Source: Campylobacterales bacterium | GTDB lineage: Bacteria; Campylobacterota; Campylobacteria; Campylobacterales; Sulfurimonadaceae | Assembly: GCA_016938735.1 (NCBI GenBank) | Contig: JAFGUB010000009.1 | Span: forward strand, 115,737-179,736 | Length of the DNA stretch: 64,000 bases | Reading direction: 5' to 3' | Part shown: piece by piece, positions 43,457-50,800 of the stretch | How positions within the stretch are numbered: position 1 is the stretch's first letter | Layout of the letters: the number at the start of each line of letters is the position of its first letter | Made by a program: the position numbers and the translations under genes | Notes under the pieces: model-generated | The model's input: only the letters and a program-made list of their open reading frames with translations | Told to the model about the DNA's origin: nothing | The model's database searches: none

Positions 43457-44800
43457 TCAATACCCCTTCATCATGCTTGATGAGACGCGGCGTGCTCTGG
43501 AAGCGATGTGGATTTCACCCGCTCCTGAGTCTGAAGCATGCACAGCCAATGCTGCGGCGATGAAGCGGTCGGCATGGCCGTCGGTGGCAGAGCGGTCGGC
43601 GTCGAATCGGATATTGCTCGAAGCGGTGGTGATTTTGCGTACCGAGTGGAAGTCCTCACGGATTTTTTTGTCGCTCGGAAAGAGGATGCTTCGATCTTCC
43701 ATCGAGCGCTTGAGCCCAAACGCGATCTCCTCTTTGACCCGTCCGGTGATCGTGATCGCTTCAACGCGGTATTTTCCGAATGCCTCCTGAGCCTCTTCAG
43801 CCAGTTGCATCCCTAGCCCCGTCGCATCGATGCAGGCGCGGCGAAGCTTGGGGTGGCGCAACACCTCGAAGAGCTCCTCGCGCTGCTCTCTAAAGGGTCG
43901 GCGCTCCAGTTCTATGATCCTTCGGGTGAAGCCGATACGGCCGATCTTCTCGATGGCCCAGATGATGGTGAGGTCTTTTTTGCGGCCAATGTCCACGCCG
44001 ACGTACAGATCGCCCGATATCTCCTCTAAGGGCATGAGGGTTGTAGGATCTTCGCATGATCGGATCAGATCATAAGGCAAAAACGCCGTCGCCTCATCGA
44101 TAGGGACGCAGTTGAACTCCTGCTGGAAAGTATCTTCATCGAAGCAGCTATCCCGAAGGGTCTGTATCCATGCCGCTCTCTCTTGCGCTGAGGTCTTGCG
44201 CCCCATGATCTTGTCGTATAACCCTTGCTCTACCGCGTCATAGATCGTCGTTGTGTGGAGGCTCCAGTTCAGGTCGCCCTTTTTGATGCTTTCGATAAAG
44301 CGGTAGTATCGGTTCCCTTTGCCGTTGTAGGTGGAGAGGATGCGGATCGGGTAGCCCCACGTCGCCGCAGGGTAGGCCGCCTTCCACATCGCTTCGGGGT
44401 CTTTGTGAAAGGCATACTCATCCAGCACGACCTTTCCGCCTTTGGAACGAAACTGCGTCGGGTTGGATGAGAGCGCGTTGATACGGGTGCCATTGGCAAA
44501 CTCGATAGAGAATGCCTTGATGTCCTGTTCCCGGTCGATCACGATGGAGCCGATCGACTTTGCGGCGATGTTAAAGGCCCGCGCCCACTTCTCGCAGTAG
44601 AGGATATACTCCCGCGCAGCCGTCTCATCGGCGGAACTGAACCATACGGCGCTTACCTTTTTGGTGGCGCAGTCGCGCACATCCTCGTAGCTTTGTGCAT
44701 AGGTCATGCCGATACGGCGCGATTTTTCGCTGATTTTGATAGGAGCGTCGTCTTTGATCCACTCCCACTGATACGGAAGGAAATAAGCTTTTGGATTCAC
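43457..44800 (-). CDS. Terminase large subunit (Mu gp28-like)
   Basis: A 447-residue packaging ATPase-nuclease. The ATPase half has KSRRIGMTY (Walker A-like) and VVLDEYAF (Walker B). The RNase H-like nuclease half begins VGVDIGRKKD and has CIDATGLG and a late DRFIAAALA. It cuts and pumps DNA into the head. It is followed by a 123-bp gap with two GTTTAAC direct copies before the portal gene. Confidence 0.9.
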   Translation of the reverse strand: MNPKAYFLPYQWEWIKDDAPIKISEKSRRIGMTYAQSYEDVRDCATKKVSAVWFSSADETAAREYILYCEKWARAFNIAAKSIGSIVIDREQDIKAFSIEFANGTRINALSSNPTQFRSKGGKVVLDEYAFHKDPEAMWKAAYPAATWGYPIRILSTYNGKGNRYYRFIESIKKGDLNWSLHTTTIYDAVEQGLYDKIMGRKTSAQERAAWIQTLRDSCFDEDTFQQEFNCVPIDEATAFLPYDLIRSCEDPTTLMPLEEISGDLYVGVDIGRKKDLTIIWAIEKIGRIGFTRRIIELERRPFREQREELFEVLRHPKLRRACIDATGLGMQLAEEAQEAFGKYRVEAITITGRVKEEIAFGLKRSMEDRSILFPSDKKIREDFHSVRKITTASSNIRFDADRSATDGHADRFIAAALAVHASDSGAGEIHIASRARRVSSSMMKGY

Positions 44801-44801
44801 G

Positions 44802-45221
44802 TCAGTGCCCGAACACTTCGCTCTCGATCATGCGGAGCACTTCATCATTGAGGCCGGCAGCGTCTTTTTTCTCGTCGTCTTTCTCTTTTTTGGCGACGAC
44901 GTCCTCATACTCTTTGACATTCTTCAGGCGCCCCACGAGATTGTTAAACGCAAACATGCGACCCGGATCGACCTGCTTGCCCGCCTCGAGGTCCTCTTTG
45001 ATCGAGCGCATCAGAAGGCGCGTGAACTCGTACAGCTCCTCGTGAAACGCCCGTTTTCCTTTGAGGTGCTTATGACGCTTGCCCTCCCAGTCGCCTTCTT
45101 CTTTCCAGTTGGCCGCCGTCTTTTCATGGATGCGCAAACGCGAAGCGATCTCGCCAAGGGTGCATTGTTCGACGACGTAGAGCCGTTCCGCTTCCGCAAA
45201 AAGCTGCGCTTTCTTAGCCAA
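44802..45221 (-). CDS. Terminase small subunit-like (DUF1804)
   Basis: A 139-residue protein: an N-terminal HTH (EQCTLGEIASRLRIHEKTAANWK) followed by helical and charged regions, as in DUF1804. The TTG at 45221 is preferred as start because it has GGAGG with 6-bp spacing, overlaps the upstream stop and gives the family N-terminus; the frame stays open to an ATG at 45281. It likely recognises phage DNA for the large subunit. Confidence 0.75.
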   Translation of the reverse strand: MAKKAQLFAEAERLYVVEQCTLGEIASRLRIHEKTAANWKEEGDWEGKRHKHLKGKRAFHEELYEFTRLLMRSIKEDLEAGKQVDPGRMFAFNNLVGRLKNVKEYEDVVAKKEKDDEKKDAAGLNDEVLRMIESEVFGH

Positions 45222-45459
45222 GGTCGGCCTCCAGTCGCTCCAGTTCCGAGCGGATTTTTTTGAGCTCTTTGACATTATCATCGAGGATGTGCGCTGCCGT
45301 ACGAAGCTCCCCGCTGCGGATCATCGTGTAGTCATCTTCGTAGGGATCGGCGTGGCTTCGAATCTGGATGATCGTCCCGGAGATGATGAGCTCTTTTTCC
45401 GTGATGCGGTTTTTCAACTCGGCGATGCGCCCTTTGAGCGCAAGGATTTCGTGTTTCAT
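45214..45459 (-). CDS. Small coiled-coil protein of the packaging module
   Basis: An 81-residue protein with N- and C-terminal coiled coils (LKGRIAELKNRI, ELKKIRSELERLE). The start at 45459 overlaps the upstream stop (ATGA). It holds the position of Mu gp26. Function unknown. Confidence 0.65.
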   Translation of the reverse strand: MKHEILALKGRIAELKNRITEKELIISGTIIQIRSHADPYEDDYTMIRSGELRTAAHILDDNVKELKKIRSELERLEADLG

Positions 45460-45824
45460 GGTTTTAGTTCTCCCCGAACAATTGGGCATTGGTGGTGCGT
45501 GTCGATCTTGTGCTCCACGCGCGACATCATCGCGCTGTTGATCTGGTTGCTCTCTAACAGCTCTTTTAGGAGTTGATAGCTGCGCTCTTCACGCTTGCTC
45601 TGCTCGTCGATGATCCGGTGAAACGCATCGAGCTGCATTTGGAAGTTTCGCTGCTCCCGATCCGATTGGTCTTTAATGGTTTGCTGCACCATAGCCGACA
45701 TGCTCTTGGTCATTTCCGTCGTGGTCGCGGTAAGGCTTTTATTCACCATGTACCATGCTACGAAAAACAATCCTCCGGCTCCCGCCACCCCAACGACTAC
45801 TTTGATGAGCTCCATATCCGCCAC
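45456..45824 (-). CDS. Membrane-anchored coiled-coil protein (DUF2730-like)
   Basis: A 122-residue protein: one transmembrane helix (VVVGVAGAGGLFFVAWYMV), then a long coiled coil. It resembles the Mu gp25/DUF2730 position and layout. It is the first gene of the leftward packaging operon; the divergent region 45825-45993 must hold promoters for both directions. Confidence 0.65.
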   Translation of the reverse strand: MADMELIKVVVGVAGAGGLFFVAWYMVNKSLTATTTEMTKSMSAMVQQTIKDQSDREQRNFQMQLDAFHRIIDEQSKREERSYQLLKELLESNQINSAMMSRVEHKIDTHHQCPIVRGELKP

Positions 45825-45993
45825 GTGATCCCTTTTTTTTAAATGTCGCCATTGTTACACCGTGGCGAGGAAGTGTCTATGCGAACCTTTTTTGGAGGTT
45901 TTTTTAGAATGAATTGCGGATCGCTTTGCCTGTTTTAGGGGCATGGTGTGGGCCTACAATGCGGGTGTCATTATCCAAAAGCAAGGAGAAATC

Positions 45994-46941
45994 ATGAGAG
46001 ATTGGATCGAGGTTTTCCGCACCGGAACGCATACCGATTCGGGCGGGAATACCCGTGAATGGACGGAAGAGGATCTGGATGCGATCGTGTCCAAATATGA
46101 TCCGTCTCATCACGAAGCCCCCGCAGTGATCGGGCACCCGTCACAGAATGCCCCGGCATACGCATGGGTGGAAGGGCTGAAGCGTGAAGGGAAGTTGCTG
46201 CTCGCAAAATTCAAGCAGATCGTTCCGGAGTTTGCCGAGGGGGTAGAGAGCGGACTATGGAAGAAGCGCTCGATCGCCCTCTACCCTGATATGTCGCTCC
46301 GGCATGTCGGGTTTCTGGGCGCACAGCCGCCTGCCATTAAAGGGCTAAAAGATATCGAGTTTGCATCGGGAGACGACCTGATGACCATCGAGTTTTCACA
46401 GGCTGATCCAAAGGAGAGTGATGCGGAAGCGAAAATCAAAGCGCTTGAAGCAGCGTTGGAGGCATCTAAAGAGAGCCTCTCACAGATGGAAGTTATGTTC
46501 GCCGAAACACAACAGCAAGCGACCAGCGCCGAAGAGGCGCGCAAAAAGCTCGAAACGGAGCTCGCGGCCATCCGCAATGAAACCCGCGCCAAAGAGCGTG
46601 AAGTGTTCGTCGATACCCTCGTTGCGCAGGGCAAGCTCACTCCGGCGCTTCGTCAGATGGCTATCGACATGGTATCGATTGCTGACGCAGTGGGCATGTA
46701 TGCCTTTGCCGAGGGGGAGGCAAGCGCGACCGAAAAAGTCGAGTCCTTTCTCTCGGCGCTGCCCAAGGTGATCGAGTTCGGGGAGATGGCTCCCGGAGCA
46801 TCCGAGCACAAGGTGGATTCCGAAAATCCTAAAGCGCTGGCAGATGCTGCGCTGGAGTTCAAAGAGTCAGAAAAAAAAGCCGGGCGCGACATCTCAATCG
46901 CGAGAGCGGTACAGCACGTCAAAGGAGCAAAACATGTCTAA
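45994..46941 (+). CDS. Mu I-like head protease/scaffold
   Basis: A 315-residue protein. The first 130 residues match the Mu I protease: WIEVFRTGTHTDSGG, a VIGHPSQNAPAY segment with the active-site His, and KKRSIALY with the Ser. A coiled-coil scaffold follows (residues 150-220). It processes and scaffolds the capsid. The ATG at 45994 follows AAGGAG. A TACAAT at 45955 may be its -10. Confidence 0.85.
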   Translation: MRDWIEVFRTGTHTDSGGNTREWTEEDLDAIVSKYDPSHHEAPAVIGHPSQNAPAYAWVEGLKREGKLLLAKFKQIVPEFAEGVESGLWKKRSIALYPDMSLRHVGFLGAQPPAIKGLKDIEFASGDDLMTIEFSQADPKESDAEAKIKALEAALEASKESLSQMEVMFAETQQQATSAEEARKKLETELAAIRNETRAKEREVFVDTLVAQGKLTPALRQMAIDMVSIADAVGMYAFAEGEASATEKVESFLSALPKVIEFGEMAPGASEHKVDSENPKALADAALEFKESEKKAGRDISIARAVQHVKGAKHV

Positions 46942-47293
46942 ACGGACACTGGTACTTACGTTCGTCGCAGGTGCGGCCATCGCCGCCAATACACTGGTCA
47001 AGTTCGGGAGCGCTGATGGTGAGGTCGCTCAGGCCGCAGCGGCTACGGATGGTGTGATCGGGATTTCCGAACTGGGCGCAGAGGGCGCGGGCGATCGCGT
47101 CGATGTGACGCTTGCGGGCATCGAAGAGGTGACCTATGGCGGAACCGTCACGCGCGGGGATTTGCTCACAACAGACGCAAACGGTAGAGCAATCAGCGCG
47201 ACCGTGGCCGGAAGCCGTATCATCGGATACGCACTTGAATCCGGTGTGGCCGGAGATATCGTCGGTGTGATGATCGCACCCTCACAAATTTAA
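46934..47293 (+). CDS. Capsid decoration-like protein (DUF2190)
   Basis: A 119-residue beta-rich protein with the DUF2190 pattern: ANTLVKFGSADG, IGISE, a VDVTLAG segment, GGTVTRGDLLT and IGYALESGVAGD. These small proteins decorate or stabilise capsids. It overlaps the protease gene by 8 bp. Confidence 0.8.
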   Translation: MSKRTLVLTFVAGAAIAANTLVKFGSADGEVAQAAAATDGVIGISELGAEGAGDRVDVTLAGIEEVTYGGTVTRGDLLTTDANGRAISATVAGSRIIGYALESGVAGDIVGVMIAPSQI

Positions 47294-47307
47294 GACAGGA
47301 GCAGTTA

Positions 47308-48228
47308 ATGAAATTCCCTTTTACGATTACACCTGAGTTATGCGCCGTTGCCATCGCCTACAAGAACAAGGCGATGATCGCCGACGCCGTATTGCCGCGC
47401 GTCCCGGTTGGGAAGCGCGACTTCAAATACCTTGTTTACCCCAAAGGCGAATCGTTCACGATCCCCAACACTCGTGTGGGACGTCGCGGAGCGGTCAATC
47501 AGATCAGCTTCTCCGCAAGCGAAGCCACGGCGTCGGTCGAAGATTTCGGTTTGGAAGACCCGATCCCGAGTGATGATATCAACAACGCGCCCGAAGGGTA
47601 TGACCCTAAAGGCCATTCTGTAGAGTACCTGATGGATCTCATCGAGCTGGACCGCGAAAAGCGCACCGCCGATCTGGTCTTTGACGCAGCCACCTACGCC
47701 ACAGCGAACAAGATGGCGCTCACCGGTACCGACGTCTTCTCCGATCCGGCGTCCGATCCGATTGGGATCATCATGGACGCGCTCGATTCGATGACGATGC
47801 GGGCCAATGTGCTCACCATCGGCCGTGCAGGGTTTAGCGCTCTCGCCCGCCATCCCAAAATCGTGAAGGCCGTTTTGGGCAACTCAGGCGACAGCGGTAT
47901 CGCTACACGTCTGCAGATTGCACAGCTCTTTGAGCTTGAGGAGGTGCTGGTCGGGGAGAGCTGGGTTAATACCGCGAAAAAAGGTCAGGACGTCAACCTC
48001 GAGCGGGTGTGGGGTGCGCACCTTGCTTTGATGTACCGCAACAAGCTGGCCAACACCCAAAAAGGGATCACGTTTGGGTTTACTGCCGAACATGGAACCC
48101 GCGTCGGCATGGAACGTGAAAACGGCAATATCGGTCTGCGCGGCGGAATCGACGTGCGCGTCGGTGAGTCGGTCAAAGAGCTGATCTGTGCTGCAGATTG
48201 CGGCTACCTGATCCAGAACATCGCGTAA
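47308..48228 (+). CDS. Major capsid protein
   Basis: A 306-residue HK97-fold protein like Mu T and related major capsid E proteins: VLPRVPVGKRDFKYLVYPKGE early, EDPIPSDDI, then the A-domain RHPKIVKAV and LFELEEVLVG, ending in VRVGESVKELI. It forms the shell. It follows the protease and decoration genes as in Mu-like phages. Confidence 0.88.
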   Translation: MKFPFTITPELCAVAIAYKNKAMIADAVLPRVPVGKRDFKYLVYPKGESFTIPNTRVGRRGAVNQISFSASEATASVEDFGLEDPIPSDDINNAPEGYDPKGHSVEYLMDLIELDREKRTADLVFDAATYATANKMALTGTDVFSDPASDPIGIIMDALDSMTMRANVLTIGRAGFSALARHPKIVKAVLGNSGDSGIATRLQIAQLFELEEVLVGESWVNTAKKGQDVNLERVWGAHLALMYRNKLANTQKGITFGFTAEHGTRVGMERENGNIGLRGGIDVRVGESVKELICAADCGYLIQNIA

Positions 48229-48237
48229 GGAGATGAG

Positions 48238-48537
48238 ATGTCAAAGGCCGAAATGACCACCATGGTAGCGCTGATTACCGTGATGTCGGGTGGCAAAAAG
48301 ATTGACCCGCTCAGCGAGCACAATACGTTTGAGTGCAGCGCAGAAGAGGCCCAAAAGCTGATCCGTCTCGGTGCCGCCAAGCGCGTCGATGAAGTGCGCC
48401 ATGCAAAAGCGCCTCTCTCGGAGATGAAGGTCGATGAGCTCAGAGCATTGGCGTCGCAGCGCGGCGTGGAACTGCCTGAGGGGGTCACTAAAAAAGCAGA
48501 CATCATCGCGCTTTTGAGCGCTGCGGATGAAGAGTGA
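48238..48537 (+). CDS. Head-region protein with HeH/LEM-like C-terminus
   Basis: A 99-residue protein. The C-terminal 40 residues (EMKVDELRALASQRGVELPEGVTKKADIIALL) form a helix-extended-helix (HeH/SAP-like) motif. The N-terminal half resembles small phage head-tail proteins. It overlaps the next gene by one base. Confidence 0.65.
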   Translation: MSKAEMTTMVALITVMSGGKKIDPLSEHNTFECSAEEAQKLIRLGAAKRVDEVRHAKAPLSEMKVDELRALASQRGVELPEGVTKKADIIALLSAADEE

Positions 48538-48959
48538 TGGCGTACTGCACCCTAGAGGAGATCGCATCGGCTATCACCGAGGATGATGTGGCGCAACTGA
48601 GTGATGATGAGCATATCGGCGCGATCAACACGCAGCGCGTCAATGAAGCCATCGCCAGAGCGGACGCTCTGATCGATGCGTTTGCCTCAAGCGTGCCCGA
48701 TCCGGTGCCTCAAATCATTCGCCAAATCAGCGTCGATCTTTCGATCTATCACCTCTATAAGCGGCGCTTCGCCTCAGATATGCCCGAATCGATCGATAAG
48801 GTCTATGCCAGATCGATCGATCTGCTCAAGCAGATTCAGAGCGGGCGGATGTCGATTGGTGCGGTGGAATCGGATAAGGCGCTCACTGAGGGGCAGTACA
48901 AAACAAGCAAGGCGCCGAGTGATCGTATGTTCGGCGCTGCGACGTGGGAACGCTACTGA
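48537..48959 (+). CDS. Mu gp36-like head-tail connector (DUF1320)
   Basis: A 140-residue protein matching DUF1320: YCTLEEIASAITED start, RVNEAIARADALIDAF, and QISVDLSIYHLYKRR. Connector subunits bind under the portal. The ATG at 48537 is preferred; a GTG lies one codon earlier. Confidence 0.85.
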   Translation: MAYCTLEEIASAITEDDVAQLSDDEHIGAINTQRVNEAIARADALIDAFASSVPDPVPQIIRQISVDLSIYHLYKRRFASDMPESIDKVYARSIDLLKQIQSGRMSIGAVESDKALTEGQYKTSKAPSDRMFGAATWERY

Positions 48960-49324
48960 TGAGCATCGCCACGGCGCAAGCACGGATCACGGCCGCACTG
49001 GGCGAACTCTCGATGGAATCCATCGACGACGCGAGCACAGTGCGCGCAGAGGGAAACCTTCTCGTGTTTGAGGGGTGCGAAGTCGGCAATGTCGAGACAA
49101 CGTATGAATTCGGGCTCTATATCGCCAAGAAGGTGCTTAACAAAAAGACGTCGGTGATCTATGCCGACATCGACTATGTGATCGAGACCATAGCGCGCGC
49201 CTCAAAGACGGTGCCGCTGCACAATGCGATGTCGGTGCGCTCAGTTTCGGCCGTCGGATTTGAAAACGGCGTGTTGGAGTACCGATGCGCCATCAGCGTG
49301 ACCGAAAGCAAGATGATAGGATAA
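48959..49324 (+). CDS. Probable tail terminator/completion protein
   Basis: A 121-residue alpha/beta protein of the size and position of Mu gp37-type tail terminators (AQARITAALGEL, then strands VGNVETTYEFGLYI). The start overlaps the previous stop (ATGA-type). Family match is only by layout. Confidence 0.5.
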   Translation: MSIATAQARITAALGELSMESIDDASTVRAEGNLLVFEGCEVGNVETTYEFGLYIAKKVLNKKTSVIYADIDYVIETIARASKTVPLHNAMSVRSVSAVGFENGVLEYRCAISVTESKMIG

Positions 49325-49333
49325 GGAGAAAGC

Positions 49334-49498
49334 ATGGCAAAAATGGTGCCACAAAACAATGACAAAGAGATTGAGGTGGTGGCGATCGAGCCCTTACATG
49401 TAAACGGCAAAACGATCCGCCCGGGTGAAGCGACCACGCTTCCGGAACACACTGCGAAGATCCTCGCAGAAAAAAACAAACTAAAAATCAAGGAGTAA
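49334..49498 (+). CDS. Short tail-region protein
   Basis: A 54-codon gene with a perfect AAGGAG site and tight spacing to both neighbours (9 and 3 bp). The product (EVVAIEPLHVNGKTIRPGE followed by ILAEKNKLKIKE) resembles short proteins placed before the tail sheath or tube gene in Mu-like phages. A TTACATGTAA copy codes for Leu-His-Val here. Confidence 0.7.
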   Translation: MAKMVPQNNDKEIEVVAIEPLHVNGKTIRPGEATTLPEHTAKILAEKNKLKIKE

Positions 49499-49501
49499 CC
49501 C

Positions 49502-50077
49502 ATGCCAAACCCAACTGCAACCATTGAGCGCTACGTCGGCGGCGGACGCGCCTATTTCACCCCGTATGAAAACGGAGCCTACGGTACCGAATATGAGATC
49601 GGTGAAATCAAGAGCGCGTCGATCAGCGTCTCGAGCGAAACGACGGAGGCGTTTAGCCAGGACACCGGCGTAGAGCTGATGGTAGAAGACGCGGTGACCA
49701 AGGTAGATTCTACGGTCAAATACACCACGCAAAACGTCAATAAGGAGAATATGGCGACGGCTCTGATGGCGACGCTGACCACCGAGATGTTTGCCATCGG
49801 AGCTGCTCTGCCTGATGGCACGACGGCTACCGCCGAAACCACGATTGACAAAATCGTGGGTATGCAAAAGCCGCTGCAGCGCGGCAAGCTGCGCATCGTA
49901 GGCGAGCCTATCAACGGCAGCGCCAAACGCCCGGTACTGATCGTGCCCATGGTATCGGTGAAGCCCACCGGCGACAACGCCTATATCATGAAGGATTTCA
50001 AGACACTGGAGTTCGAGGGCAAGGTGCTCAAGACGGTTGATGGCTATTTCACCGAGTACCTGATGGAGGTGGCGTAA
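49502..50077 (+). CDS. Major tail (tube) protein
   Basis: A 191-residue beta-rich protein with repeated strand patterns (ISVSSETTEAFSQDTGVEL, STVKYTTQNVNKENMA) typical of long-tail tube proteins. It lies before the chaperone pair and tape measure, the usual position of the tube gene. No sheath gene precedes it, so the tail is likely non-contractile. Confidence 0.75.
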   Translation: MPNPTATIERYVGGGRAYFTPYENGAYGTEYEIGEIKSASISVSSETTEAFSQDTGVELMVEDAVTKVDSTVKYTTQNVNKENMATALMATLTTEMFAIGAALPDGTTATAETTIDKIVGMQKPLQRGKLRIVGEPINGSAKRPVLIVPMVSVKPTGDNAYIMKDFKTLEFEGKVLKTVDGYFTEYLMEVA

Positions 50078-50550
50078 TGGCCCTGCTTACGCGTCAAGAC
50101 GTGAAGATCGAAGTGGATGATAAGACGTTCGCGCTGGTGGTAAGTGAACTGGGTGCCAAACAAAGTGAAGAGATCCAAAGCATGGCGAATGCTTGGATGG
50201 AGGCGCAGCGTCGCCGTGGCGCTTTGGTGGCGAAGATGAAGTTCGCATCCAACGAATACGACGCCAACGCGATCATCATGCAAAGCCTCAGCCTCAAAGA
50301 GAAGGTGCCGATGGCGCTGGAGCAAAAGCGCCTCAATAGTGAGGTGCGCGGATGGTCTGAAGAGCTGGAGCGCATTGATGCGTCTATGCCGGATCTCGAA
50401 GCGATGAGCCGTCGCCGCTTAGAGCTGATGGTCGAAGAGAGCGAGCAGCGCACAGAGCTGGAGCGCCTGATTGAGACTTCAGGTCTGACTTACACCAAGG
50501 TGGCAACGGAGATCTCGAAGCGCCTTGCCCAGGAGAAAGAAAAAAACTAG
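50077..50550 (+). CDS. Tail assembly chaperone (G-like)
   Basis: A 157-residue helical protein directly before the tape measure, the position of lambda gpG. Its last codons read GAA AAA AAC TAG and contain the slippery heptamer A AAA AAC (50541-50547) in the right phase. A -1 slip would bypass the stop and continue into the ORF ending at 50789, giving a G-T-like fusion of about 236 residues. Confidence 0.75.
   Translation: MALLTRQDVKIEVDDKTFALVVSELGAKQSEEIQSMANAWMEAQRRRGALVAKMKFASNEYDANAIIMQSLSLKEKVPMALEQKRLNSEVRGWSEELERIDASMPDLEAMSRRRLELMVEESEQRTELERLIETSGLTYTKVATEISKRLAQEKEKN
50541..50547 (+). promoter_or_regulatory. Programmed -1 frameshift heptamer
   Basis: A AAA AAC read in the phase xxA AAA AAC, immediately before the stop codon TAG. 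The -1 frame is open across the stop and joins the T-like ORF. This is the classical frameshift arrangement of tail chaperone genes in long-tailed phages. Confidence 0.75.
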
Positions 50551-50558
50551 ATCGCCTC

Positions 50559-50789
50559 GTGGCGCACTTGCGCACGACGGGGCGAGACAACGGCATATTC
50601 TCCTATGAGCTGGAAACACCGTTCGAGCGAACAATGGCCAACCTCTATTACCTCTGCGTCTCTGAGGGGCTGAACGGCATCATGTTCGATTATACGATCC
50701 TCAAAGACTACAGCGGAAAGCTCGGCTGGGACGCCATGGAAACGTTAGTGCTGCTGCGCGGTGTTACGGCGCGCGTAAAAGAAAAATGA
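50559..50789 (+). CDS. Tail chaperone extension (T-like), made by frameshift
   Basis: A 76-residue ORF whose first possible start is a GTG with no ribosome site. It is in the -1 frame of the upstream gene, and the joined frame reads without a stop from the slippery site. Motifs such as FERTMANLYYLC are typical of the short C-terminal extension that binds the tape measure. Probably not translated independently. Confidence 0.7.
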   Translation: MAHLRTTGRDNGIFSYELETPFERTMANLYYLCVSEGLNGIMFDYTILKDYSGKLGWDAMETLVLLRGVTARVKEK

Positions 50790-50800
50790 AAGGGGATAGC

